From positions 78,846,495-78,910,494 of the forward strand of contig NC_082597.1 of NCBI RefSeq assembly GCF_030936135.1: 64,000 bases of DNA, in the 5' to 3' direction. The position numbers and the translations under genes were made by a program. The number at the start of each line of letters is the position of its first letter. Positions within the stretch are counted from its first letter, which is position 1. This document shows, piece after piece, positions 50,101 through 62,209 of this stretch. This DNA is from Gavia stellata. Taxonomy: Eukaryota > Chordata > Aves > Gaviiformes > Gaviidae. Below the pieces are notes generated by a model that saw only the letters and a program-made list of their open reading frames with translations, made no database searches and was not told the DNA's origin.

Positions 50101-53100
50101 AAGTGATAGGACAAGAGAAAATGGCCTCAAGTTGTGCCAGGGGAGGTTCAGGCTAGATATTAGGAAAAAGTTCTTTACTGAAAGAGTAGTGAAACATTGG
50201 AATAGGCTGCCCAGGGAGGTGGTAGAGTCACCCTCCCTGGAGGTATTCAAGGAGCGTGTGGATGTGGCATTGTGGGATGTGGCTTGATGGGCATGGTGCT
50301 GTGTGGTGTTGGGTGGGTTGGTTTTTGGTGGTTTGGTTTTTTTGTTTTTTTTTTTAGGTTGGACTTGATGATCTTACAGGTCTTTTCCAACCTTAGTGAT
50401 TCTGTGGTTTTTGACAAATCTTTTAAAGACATTAAGTGACTTGACCATTATAAAAAAAAAAAGGAAGAAGAAATAAAATCTAGGTTTCTGCCTATTAATT
50501 TGCCACCTTCTGTCAAAAAATATGGGACCTGATTCTTTTGCCTGAAATGCAGGTGGCTGCAACCATTTGATGATATGATCTAGGGTATTATGCCTTACTC
50601 AGCTACCACTCTCCAGGGATGTCAATATCTTGTACCATATCTGTCAGCTCATTGCAGGTGTCTGCATGTATTTCAAATGGCACCCAATATTGCATTTTGG
50701 CAACTGCATGAATCCCACTCTCTATCAGATAAGAATGGAAAATTTCTTTCCATCCCCGGTTATTTCTTCAATGTACTTTTAGTGAACCATCTCTTTTTTT
50801 TTTTTTTTTTCTTTCCCCCAAACATGAACTATTGCAACTTCCTGTCATCTTGACTGTCAAAATACTTACCTGCTTTATAAATGAAAGCAGAAAAATAAGA
50901 AAAACTAAGTAAAAGTGCCAGCTATAATGGGGAAAACATATTCTGTGTAATGTGGCTTAAAATGTTTATATTTATAGCTCTATATATCATGTAAATGTGG
51001 TATTTTGTTCTGATTTGGTGCAAGACTATACCTATCATTATTAAAATCAAGCAAACAATATTGCTGTTTCTGAATTTTCTTTTTATGTTGCCTACATTAA
51101 ATTGTGATGTGTATGTACTCTGTTGGTAGTGGTTTTATATCATTCTTGTACAACTGTGAATGAATGTAGCTTGACAATGCCTGTTTTTAGTTGTTCAAGC
51201 ATAGTATCACTTAAAGAACTGCGCTTTTTAATTTTAATAGGTTGATAAAGATGCATTGGATACCCAGGTCAAGGATAGGAAAATTCAAGAAGCAGCTGAA
51301 AAAGCACGAAATGAAGAACTTGGTATATTCATAGATACTCTGATATTTCTGTGAGGGGTTAAATGTAATTTACCATCTGTTTCCTGCTTTCTTTTTCCAT
51401 TTAAGTATTTCAAACTGCCATATTTATTCCTAAATGGAGCCTATCTCCTTGAATCTTGCTATATATCTATATAAATCGATCAATCAAGATAAATATGTAT
51501 GTGCAATTGTAGGCTTTTCTCTAAATTCAGACATGCAATCTGAATGTGTAATGTGTAATTCTATTTTCGTTCATACATTTGCATTGGTACAGTATGTGTT
51601 TTCCTCTGAAGATTTATATTGACATGATGAAACTGGTATATGTTTCCTAATTGGCTGGAATCTTCAGTGTTTTCTTTCAGTAAATGTTGAGAAATAGCAT
51701 TGTTTAAAGACCTGAAGATACGGGAGCATTTTAAAAAACCTGAATTACTTAATATTGTTCTTTTCAGAATAGTAGTGGTAAATTTGTTTGATTGCTTTCT
51801 TGTGGAGTAAGCCCATGTTCTGTCTGGCCATTCTTCAGTAGAATATATAGATTCTATAGAATCTGCTATAGACTGTTACTGCTAGAAGCATGAGTCATGT
51901 ACAACAGGGCTGTAAGTAGGAGCCATTGGTGAGTCAGAACACATAGCCACACAAATATTTCAGCCGTGTCCCCTGACCTCAAAACCCTTTGTGGCCCTGT
52001 GTTTGGAATGCTTTCCTGTGGTATCATGTGAAAAGGTCCCACAGACTGAGCTGTCTCTGGGTTTCAAGAAGAGCTAGAATGGAGCTGCCAACTTCCATGC
52101 TGTGCTTCTATGGCTGCTTGTAATTTTCCTGGCAGAATACCTGTCAGACTCTGAGTCCTAGGAAACTGCCAGAAGCAATGTGTAGTCTGGCAGCAGAGGA
52201 AATGATCTTTTCTTGTGAATGATATTAAAATGGCTGGAATGGCTAGTTTTGGATGGAGTTTGTTGTTGTTATTTGGTTTTCTTTAAAACTAAATCAATTA
52301 TAGCATTTTGATTAAATGGGCAAGAGCTATTAAGCTCTTCAAAAACTGTTAGTGCTAGCCAGTTATTTTAGTGCTATGGTTAGAAAAATCATTGGAACTA
52401 TGAAACAAATATCTATATTCCTTCCATTGGGAGCCCAATTTTTATTTGTTTCTTAAGAAGCAACTTAATGTATTTCAGTTGTAACAGTAAACTAAAAGTA
52501 AATGGGAAGAATTAGTACACAGTACATTTCATGTGTTACTGCAAGTTTTAATCAAATGAAACTTCATAGTTCTAGAAGTATTTATTATTGTCTTTGTTTC
52601 ACATGCATATATTTCATTGTGACATTAATAAGAGAATTGATACCTAAAAAACTGGAAGTATTTTGTAAGTGAATATTACCTATATTAGTGTTTGCTGGGC
52701 TGGTACTCATAGATCAAATACTCTTTCCTAAGGTATAAAAGTTTGAAGGACTTATATTTATTCCTTTTCAAAATGTTATTTTCCATCTTACATGTGCACT
52801 TCGTGACATGGGCACTTCTAAGAGTTGTGTTTTCATTGTGTTCATTTTTCTCCAGCTAATGAAATGAAGGAAAATGACAAGATCATGTGTATGTTAGAAG
52901 AAGGACAGAAAAATGATATCAGAAACATAAATAAGGCTATCAGTGAATTTCAGAAGAATTTTCAGAAGCCAGAAACAAGACGTGAATTTGACCTGTCTGA
53001 TCCACAAGCTCTAAAGAAGGATAGACCTGCTCGACTTTCAGACGATGATCCTCGATGTACTATATCTGGCTTGCAGAAGTTTATGGGTGAAGACTTAAAC

Positions 53101-56100
53101 TATGATCAAAGGATGAAATTTCAAAAGGAGCAGTTAAGAGAGTGGTCTCTTCAGCAACAGAGAGACTGGAAGAATCAATTAGCTGATCAAAAATTTGCAG
53201 GTAACAAAAGAAGATGACAAGGTTTTAATCTGCTTTTTGTGAAATTCTGGTGTTTTGACAAAACTATGGTATAGCCTATTGTGTCAGATTCTAACATAGC
53301 AGTATTTTAGTATATTCAATATTCAGCTTTTAGAAATACTGCAGCATTTTTTTTACTTTGCAAGCTCTAATGTATTCAGTATCTCACTTAAGAAATCTGT
53401 ATTTAATAACATGCAATGATTGTAATATTACCTAGGTTTCATTTCTGTTTTATACCTCAAATGAAGTATCAGAGCATTCTGAAAAACCATCTGTTTTGCA
53501 TGCTACATGGTATGTTTACTTTATCGGACCAAATTGTCCATTCTTTACTGTTCTAGAGCAGACAAAATAATACTGATTTTTATTTTTTAGCTTGTCATGA
53601 AACATTTTTTCTGCACTACTTAACATACTTTTTCATTTGAAATTTGTCTAACTGTTAAGACAAGATGGGTTACATAATAAACTGATTGCATGAGTCATCT
53701 TAAATTCCAAAATGGAGAGCTTTGGTGGTAGGATTTGGAAATAATTATGTAATTCAGCTTACATGTCCGTGAATATTGACTAAATTTCATTTTAATCTAA
53801 TTTAGATGATCTGTATGACAAGAATAGGATTGAACTTGACCAAAAGACTATGGAGCAACAACGAAAAGAAGAAGAAAACAGGCGTGCTCTTTGTGCAGCT
53901 ACTAAAGATTTCAATAGAACCCAGGTAAATTAATGTTGGGTTTGTTTGTTTTTTTTAAAAAAGTGGAGACAAGGAAGGAAAATAAGATGAGCAAAAGTAT
54001 AATGAGTAATGATGTTTTCACACAGCTTTCTTAGCTAACTTCCAAGGTTGTTTCGGTAATGGGAAGATAGAATTTATTTGCTTTATCCTGTGCAGGGATC
54101 TAGTTACCCTCTGTCAAAATTCTCCCTACTGGTTCTCAGCTTGCTGACTAGAGGGCAGCCACAACTCCCCAGTCTCTCAGGGACTTTTAGTCTGTAAACT
54201 GGGGTACAGCAAACACCTCTCACGCTTCCTTCAGGTTTTATGTCAGTCGTGGGATAACCTTAGCTGTGTCTTCCTGCTTTTCTTTTTGCTTCTGTGGAAA
54301 CATTACTACCAGTAGCTTTTTGTCTTTATTGCTTATGTTAATTCCCCACGACCACTGTTTTTGGCACTTTGGCTGCTTCCCTGGTATTTGTGTACATGTC
54401 TCTCGGTTGTTTACTCAGCATGCTTTGGAATATATTGAAACGTGATGTGAATGTTTCTCTATCTATCTTAGTACTGTTATCTGTCATAGTCCAGTTCTTT
54501 ATCTTACTGCACAGATTTTTTTTCCATTCAGCTTAAACATACAGCTCAAAGGGCTACATGGAGGCTATTAGTTTGGTTAAACTATATTTGGTGTGAATTA
54601 GCTTTAAATTTATCTAGTCACATGAAAATAAGCCACATTTAAATTACCTACATCAAGTGTGGTGTCTTTTAGTTTAAGTATGTAAGCGTGCAAGTCTTTG
54701 TAAGTGTTGCTCAAGCCCTTCAGGGCACATTTGGCATATAATTTTGTTTATAGATAGCCCGAGGTAATTGAAAAGGCTTTTACTGCCTGAAGTCATGGCT
54801 ACTGAACAGTATTTTGTATGAATAGCCACAGAAGTACCCAAAGTGGCTGGTGCACTTAGGGTAGCAGTAGTACCCCAAATAATTGTTGTCATACCAATTG
54901 ATTCCACATAAAAATTTATGAATTTGTGGCAGGGTTTGGGGATGGGGTGGAAGGGTTGTGTGTGGTATGGTCTTTAAAGTTTGGGCATATACATTCTACT
55001 TGACTTGTGTGCATATTAAGCATATGAAAGAAGACTTGCTTTTTGTTTTTTCTAACATAAGGGCATGATAATGGAGGTAGGGATAACAGTCTCCTCTTAG
55101 TTCTTACTGTCCCTTGCTATGTTGTATAGATTGGAGTTACAGCTTGTAGCTCTCTTTATTTCTTTCTGAGGTAGGTAGTTAAGTTTACTTTGCGGCTTGC
55201 CCCCTGACCACAACACTGTTTTCAGCGTTTCCATTTTTTTTTTCTGAGTGGTTGAGAAAAGCTCTTCTTTTTCCCTGAAATTATGTGCTGGCACAGTTCC
55301 TGGTTTTCTTTATTAAACGTGCAAGCCAGAGGCTTCAGGTTGCCAGGCCTTTTAGTGATGTCCTTAAAAGAAAGCTATGTTATAGAGGGATTTTCTATAC
55401 ATCTTTTTCCCAAGAGACAAAACCAAGGCATTCAGCCTGAGAATGAACTTCACAGAAGAAATCGCTGTATCTGACCTCAAATGTATTGAACAGGAGTCTC
55501 CAGCAGTTTCAGCATTCTGACTAACCGGTTTGAAGACCTTAACCTCTTGACAGCGCAGTCTCATACTGCGTTTTGCTCTACACATATCTGCTCTACCTGT
55601 CAGTGACTGGCAAAACTGTGGAGTGTTTTTTCACCTGAAATTAAATACTTGAGTGCCTAAACATAGAAGAAGAATGTGATTACAGAGGATCTTTAACTTA
55701 ATGACCTCATATTTATAGACTTGTTAACAATCTTGTAGACCTTATGTCCTTAGAATTTATTCCTGGGCATACCACAACAGCTTGATAGTTTTCCTGATAA
55801 TGTTGTTATCATGGACATTTGATGGCATAATTCTGGTTCCTTATTCACTCAACATTGTGCCGATACTAACACATTCAGAGCCAGCATCCACTTCAGAGAA
55901 ATAGTTTTTCAGGCTTTGAGTAAATTTACATTAACTGTAAATTTACATTAACTGTAAATTTACATTAACTGTGGAGTGTTTTTTCACCTGAAATTAAATA
56001 TTTGAGTGCCTAAACATAGAAGAAGAATGGTAACTTTTTATCATTCTTCGAAGTGTGCTGTGCAAATATCTTTTATCATTTACATCCTATTCTTGATATT

Positions 56101-59100
56101 CAATGTCTAGAATCATCAATATTTCAAGACTTTTACCACATTTTCAGGCATGAGGAAACATAGTGCACATACTGGTTTTTAACAGACCTTGCTAAGCAGA
56201 AGTTCCTAGCTTGAATGTGCTGGATGTGCAGTTCTCATCTATGATGAGATAAGTATCTATATAATACAGACAAAGGAATTGAATTTAATACACGGATTAA
56301 GAATATTTCTTCCATAAGTTCCTAAGACCCTGGATAGGCCACTCTGGCCATCTGTGAGCTTTGTGACTTAGTGATAAGGACTTCAGAAGCTGTGCATTCC
56401 TTTAGTCCTGTGTTGGCAGCAGTTAGTTCCTCACACACGCAAGACTTGGAGGAATTCTAAGCATGTCAAGTCCTGGCCTCGTAATGCTTATGTGTATTTC
56501 TTCTTTTGCTTTATGACTTGAATTAACAGCGAAAAGAAGCATTTAATAGTAGGGACGATATATAATGTTGGATCACAAATCAAAATAAATGAAGGGGCAT
56601 GTATTTGCGCATCTGGGTTTTTTTTTTTTTTCCCCATGCTATACCCATGAATTTTGTTTTATTAGGGATTTGATTTGATGGGTTAAATCTGATGCATTTT
56701 CCGACTTCAAAATCTTTGTTTTGCAGCGTCATTAATCATTGCATAGTAGTGCTACACACACGGCTACGCATAGATCTGGGAGTTTCCTCCAGTAAGTTTC
56801 CCAGGCAGCTCAGAAATTTTACGCTCTCGCCCTTACTGAGAAGGTTAGGGTTACAAGGTCTAAGTGGCTTTTTAGCTCTGTTGCTAGATCACAGTGGAGT
56901 GACATTATTAAAGTGATCTAAATAAAAATTACGCTTTTTAAGCTTCAAGGCCAGTAATTATGTGAAGTCCATCCAAAATTACTTTCTGTTAAATATGATT
57001 TACTCTGGAACATTTTCAGCACTAAAAATAATTGCTCGACTCAGAGTATTAATAAGCTAAATGTATAAACCCAGATAGTCTGGTTCAGTGTCCCAAAAAT
57101 ATCAGATGACTGAAAATCTTTGGGTATTTTGTTTTATTTTTTTTCTTGGAAATCGTAATGTCGTAGGTCCTCTCCAGTTGTTATTGACTCTTCTGGAGAA
57201 AAAAATAACTTTAGGGAAACACCTTTTGAATTAAAAAAAATTGCTTTAAAGTTCTGGTAAAAATTGTACTCACTGACTTCAGTGAGATGAAAAAGTGGTC
57301 TTTAGTTTCCAATGTATTATTCCATGTTATGATGGCAGAGCCAGTAATTACTAAATCTGAAGTTGATGTTTTGCAAGTTGAAATTTGATTTGCTTGAGTT
57401 TTACTATTTGTCTACAAGTAGACATTTCTTTTCTTGCTCTAGAGTAGAGTGTATGTTCTTATTAAATGGCTGGAAAGTATTTTTAAATACGAGGTTTTCT
57501 GCATCATCTAAGTCGAATAGTGGCTTAGCTAATTTATAATTCTAAAAAAATTAATTTATTTTTTATTAGTTTGTTTGCACATCAAATACTTTTGTTATTT
57601 TAAGGGAAACGACGAGGCTGTTTTCAGCCATGGAATTTATTAATCTAGGATATAGTACTTAGTATTATTTGTTATTTCTTCTTCTGTCTAGTCCCTGACA
57701 GGTTGTTGTGCATGTTTGCTTGGAGCAAATAGAAGTCACTGTCTGACAGTCCCCAGGCCTGATGCTTGAGAGAACTGCTGTCATGCAAACTGAAAGTCCA
57801 TAAATATAAATGTAGAGATAAACCCAGGTTAGCAGTCTCACTGTGCTTGCTGAGTTAAGATTCTTCTCCATAACATTTGCAAAGTAACAGATTCCCACAC
57901 ATGTGTCTAGATAGTTCTGTCATTCTCAGTTGTTTATATCTTCTAGTTACTCTGCCTACTAATTTTCAACTTCACCTTATATGCCACAGAGGATTATTTT
58001 ACCTGCTATGACTTTCTTGATGCATAACCTTTCATTTTTCATTTGTCCTCATCCACTTTCTAAAAGTGTGTGTGCCAACCAGTGAATTACTAATCGGCAA
58101 GGAAAGTACAGAGCTGTTCTACTTAACTCGTAAAGTGAGTGTTCTCGAGCCAGTGATTTTTGAACAGAGCATGAGACAATTTTGGACAAACTGGAGAGAT
58201 AAGTATCTACTGACCCATTGCAGTCAAGATATATGCGTAAAGCTACATATGCAAGAGTCAGGTCTGGCAACCTATGCTCTTTGTGCCCTAGCAAGAAGGA
58301 GATTACCTATCTTCTGTCCAGATGGAAGCCGGCACTGTGCATTGTTCCAGATGGTTTAGTTTACGCATTACAGAAGAACGAGACAGGATTAGAAATGGAT
58401 GATGCATGGCATTATCATTCTACTTTGAATTAGTTTACTTAGTCTAATTCTTCTTTGGAAGGTGATTACTTTAAAGTAAAATCATCATATTTTCTTTCTA
58501 GAGTTTTGTAAGGGGAAAATCTCCTCTGAATAGGAGACTATATAGTGGACGTTAGGAACAGTGATTTCCATAGGAAATGCAGATTATGATTTCTAATACT
58601 ACAGGTATATTCACATGCTATGATTCAAGTTTGCCTTTTGTATCAGCAAAGGGAACAGATTCAAGGCTGCATCTTCAGGCTTAACATAGACATCTCCTGT
58701 CTGTTTGTTTGTTTTGAGTGCTTATGCATGCTCTCCATGTGGATTTAATATGTAATATATATTAAGGCTAGTGATCCAAGATTGTAAATTTTTATTGTAA
58801 ATTTCTTCCATATTGTGTCTGGCCTCCAAACATCAACAGGTATTTGCTTGTGGATAAATGTGAAATTATTTTATTTAATTCTGGCTTTTCTTGTAAAACA
58901 AAATTTTTTTCCCCAAATTACTTGTTGTATGTGATATGACAACATTAAAGAAATGTATACTAATAGATTCTCGATCTTAGCCAATAGGACCATGATCATA
59001 GTATTTGTATGTGATGCTGTTGACAACTGAATGCAAGTTGGAAAGAAATCTGTTATGATGTGCTAACTTTGTTGCATCCCTTAGTTAATATTTTCTCTTG

Positions 59101-62100
59101 GAAAAACTATCAGTTCTCTTCTTTCACTGAGTTTAGGCTGCTGAACTAGCTGAGAGAAAGAAGTTGGAAAAGTATCAAAGAATAAAAGATGACATGGATG
59201 AAATTTCCAACCTCCTTCAAGGAGACTTACTTTCCGAAAACCCTGAACAAGCAGTCAGTTCCTTTGGTAGACATCGTGTGATCACAGATCGATGGAAGGG
59301 AATGAATCAGGATCAGCTGATGGCAATCCGTTACTCTCAACAGCAACAAGTTCTAGAGAAACTGGTATTGAAGCTTACGAGCATATTCTGTATTCCTGCT
59401 TGTAATAATATTATAGACAATGCTTGTGTAAGAAAATATTATTGTTTGCCCTGCACATCCCCTTATAACACTGTGTTTTCCATTGATCTGAATTTTACCC
59501 AAACTTTAATTAATCAAAATGAACACAGTGTCTCTGAAGCAGCTGGGAAATGTCATGGAGCAACAGGAGTGCCCTGGACCCCTGGAATTGGGCTGGGAGG
59601 AAGGTTGCTGTGGAGTCCAGGGCCAAGGGGCCTGGGGGGATCTTGGGGCACGGTCCATGGTGGCCCAGCTGAGGAGCAAGGTCCTGCATAGCCTGAGACC
59701 CAGGTTTCATGGTGCAGTTTAGGACTTGAGGCTGCACGAGCTGCCTGCAAGGGATGAGCTGGAGTGGGCTGCTCCATAGGGGAAGAAGAGCCAGGAGCTG
59801 AGGGTGAAAGCAGGGCAGGCCGGAGCAGTGTTCTCATGTTCAAGGGTACTCTAGCAAGACAAATAGAGCAGGTGCAGTGATCCTTCTCATGCATATTTCA
59901 TAGTCTTAAAAGTTCATGAATGCAACAGAATTTCCTTTCTGCCATCCCACACAACTGTGAGCTATGCTCTGGGATAGAATTACAATAGAAAAACTAAACA
60001 TTGCTAACAACTGGTGCTCTAAAGGTGTATGGAAGCAGGCAGTCAAAATGAAGAAATCTACCCTTCCTGTGCAGTCACGAGTGTACAGGCCTAGGTATTG
60101 TGAAGTAGGAAGCTACTTACATAATTCAGTGTAGAGGCTGAATTTGTAACAGCTAATGAGTAGCTGTTGAATTTTATTTTTTAATCCCTACAATACCATA
60201 TGTTACACTATGCTGTTATTTAAAGCTGAACATAGAGTTGTCATTTTCCTGGCTGTCCTATGACCCTAAAGTGAACCCATTCAAGTAGTTAAGCTGGCAG
60301 AAAATGAGCCCCACCAGGAAAAGAGATTTGCAGGCCTGGTTTCTTGAATCAGTTCAATGTGATGTCAGACAAGAAGTGAGGAAGTGATAGTATGAGAGAG
60401 GCAGAGGAAAAACAGTTTGGGTCTACTCATCTGGTGTTGGTGGCTCAGTTATTACACTGAGTACGTGTATTATAAGCAATACTGATGTCTACTAACTTCT
60501 GACCTCAAGAAGTTACAACTCTTGCTTATGAGAACTTAAAAAAAAAAACCAAAACCAAAACCCTGTCTTGCTCTGGGTGTTTAGAGAGAGCTAATATATC
60601 GGAGAGAAATAGTAATCTACTGATTAACTTACTTCTGCCAGGCAGCAGATCCTAATTTTCTTGCCTTGTGCAGAGGTAGGAGTCTGTCTTGGTCCCTGGA
60701 AAAGGATCGCTTTCTCATTTGCAGTATCTTCTGCCTAATGCATGGGCTCCGACCTAGTTTGGAAGTGCTCAATTTTTCTCCCTATTTCAAATGCTACCCC
60801 TAGTGTTCAGTAAAAGCAAGCAAGTTTGTTGGGATGAATTTACCAATCAGACTTCATATATACTGTTTCAACCTCGAACAAAGAGAAAATGAAGCATTTT
60901 TTTCACTCCTGTAGAGACTAAAAGAGGAAGAACGCCGAAGAGATGCTGAATGGGACAGGCAAACTATACAGGCTGCAAAAGCGCAGTTGCTTTTAGAGCG
61001 GCATCAACAGCGACTGAATCGGGAACGCCGCCGAGCTTTAGATAACATAAACGCAGAGCTATCTCAGGAGCAGAAATCAAAGTAAGTACTGAAAGACTTT
61101 TCTTCTTTTTAAGTAAAACTCTTTACCATTAACACAATAGCTTGGCTTTCAAAGAGCTTTTTACTTGTATTGTTTGTTCCTTTTTTAATACAGTTGTTAC
61201 AACTTTTAAAAAAATCCACAATTCAGCTTAAGTGTGTTTTTCAGTACCATTTAAACAATCTTCAAAGAGCAGATTATAATTGTTACTGACTTACATGTAT
61301 GAATTAGGAGCTGGAATTCTTAAAATGTTCTGCTGACAACAGATGGTTTATATAGATAGCAAAATAGAGAATAAATACAATTAACTATGCAGAAAATTAT
61401 ATTATCAGGTGTAAACCAGTGCATGTTTCTTTAATTTACCTTAGTTTTCTGAAACAAAAAAGGATGGGTATCAGTAGAACTGCCAGTTTCTGATAGCTCA
61501 CAGTTAAGCTAATGGCACAAATGGAGCTTTTCCACTATGTACGTATGACAAAACTAGATGATTCTTTAGCTAACCACTGGACATGTCTTGGTGGACAGGT
61601 CTTGCATCTGCTCTAATGGGAAAAGAAGAGGATACTATGTGAAGGGAAGGAAAATAATCAGGAGATTCGTTGTTCTATTCTTCCAGTCTCTTTTTTCTCT
61701 TGTTTTCTGTTTTTTTTGCATCATACATGCGTACATACATTTTGCAAAAGAATTTCCAGTACCTGATGCTTTCCTGTTATGAAAGCAAAAATTCGGAATT
61801 GTATTAATTTAGTTTTTCACTGTGAGATTTTTGGAAGGTTCTTTTAGGATTGGAAAAAAAAAAAGTTTGTTATATTGAGATGTGGCATACATTCTGGAGG
61901 AAGAAATCTAGTTATATTAAATTCCATTTCTAATAATTCTGATTTTTATGAGCATTTATGAGTGCTTATACATTACATCATCTTTAGGTTTCTCAGGTTA
62001 CTTCTATATTATAATGAGAAAACATTTACTAACTTTTTTTTTATTGATTGCTAGGAACATTCATCTTAAAGAAGAGGCATACTCAAATTTTCCAACAGGC

Positions 62101-62136
62101 CAGTATTACGCACAGTTTAATACAACCAGCCGATGA
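46993..62136 (+). CDS. RIBC2: RIBC2, RIB43A-domain axonemal ribbon protein, 7 exons, complete
   Basis: RIBC2 is a microtubule inner protein bound to the protofilament ribbon of ciliary and flagellar doublets. Seven exons (46993-47109, 51241-51322, 52856-53200, 53806-53924, 59137-59364, 60915-61081, 62055-62136) join in phase with GT-AG borders to 1140 nt, 379 residues; the human protein is about 377. The product is a long, charged, mostly helical protein with no signal peptide or membrane segment. Hallmarks are [84 protein letters not shown] and the C-terminal [13 protein letters not shown] 46993 is chosen because the family's N-terminus begins about there and the frame upstream has no in-frame ATG. 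Transcribed divergently from SMC1B. Confidence 0.95.
47234..47300 (+). repeat. G-rich tract at the start of RIBC2 intron 1
   Basis: Many runs of three or more G within 70 bases on the RIBC2 sense strand, inside the CpG island; quadruplex-type sequence. Confidence 0.7.
49898..50407 (+). mobile_element. CR1 LINE 3' end in RIBC2 intron 1
   Basis: About 510 bp: end of ORF2 ([55 protein letters not shown]) and the 3' UTR ending GTGATTCTGTG. The frame 49898-50287 is still open, so this copy is younger than the others. A GGTTTGG/T-rich stretch (50300-50355) interrupts the UTR. Sense to RIBC2. Confidence 0.92.
51241..51322 (+). CDS. RIBC2: RIBC2 exon 2
   Basis: Codes [20 protein letters not shown] and KARNEEL, ending in a split codon G|CT. 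Acceptor TTTTAATAG, donor GTATAT. Confidence 0.93.
52856..53200 (+). CDS. RIBC2: RIBC2 exon 3
   Basis: Largest exon, residues 67-181, with the most conserved blocks [24 protein letters not shown] and [13 protein letters not shown]. Ends G|AT; donor GTAACA. Confidence 0.95.
53806..53924 (+). CDS. RIBC2: RIBC2 exon 4
   Basis: Codes [20 protein letters not shown] and [13 protein letters not shown]. Donor GTAAAT. Confidence 0.93.
55614..56029 (+). repeat. 63-bp direct duplication with a 17-bp triplet repeat
   Basis: Positions 55614-55676 and 55967-56029 are identical except one C/T difference. The second copy is preceded by three perfect units of TAAATTTACATTAACTG (55921-55971), which overlap its first bases. 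Lies in RIBC2 intron 4. Confidence 0.95.
59137..59364 (+). CDS. RIBC2: RIBC2 exon 5
   Basis: 76 codons, [20 protein letters not shown] through [21 protein letters not shown] and [10 protein letters not shown]. Ends CTG|GTATTG; the frame stays open 109 more codons into the intron. Confidence 0.94.
59525..59860. other. GC-rich patch in RIBC2 intron 5
   Basis: A sharply G-rich stretch in AT-rich surroundings (GGGCTGGGAGGAAGG and similar). I do not recognise a repeat family or gene in it. Confidence 0.6.
60915..61081 (+). CDS. RIBC2: RIBC2 exon 6
   Basis: Codes [20 protein letters not shown] to [15 protein letters not shown], basic helix. Ends in a split Lys codon AA|G. Donor GTAAGT. Confidence 0.94.
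62055..62136 (+). CDS. RIBC2: RIBC2 exon 7 (C-terminus)
   Basis: Acceptor GATTGCTAG; codes [20 protein letters not shown] and FNTTSR, then TGA at 62134-62136. The QFNTxSR end is typical of RIBC2. Confidence 0.95.
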
Positions 62137-62181
62137 CATTCTGGATAAATCAACCTGAAACATACAGAAGTATGTAGACAT

Positions 62182-62187
62182 ATTAAA
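62182..62187 (+). terminator. Poly(A) signal variant ATTAAA for RIBC2
   Basis: First plausible signal, 45 nt after the stop, followed by T/GT-rich sequence (TTTTGTTATTTTTATCTG). No AATAAA is near. Confidence 0.5.
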
Positions 62188-62209
62188 ATTTTTAATTAAG
62201 CAATCCAAT

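Noticed and set aside
49898-50287. 129-codon open frame as a RIBC2 exon or a separate gene
   Set aside because: It is the end of CR1 ORF2 and is not needed in the complete RIBC2 frame.
59553-59894. 113-codon - strand open frame rich in Pro/Ser
   Set aside because: Product of the GC-rich patch in RIBC2 intron 5; no family similarity or gene signals.
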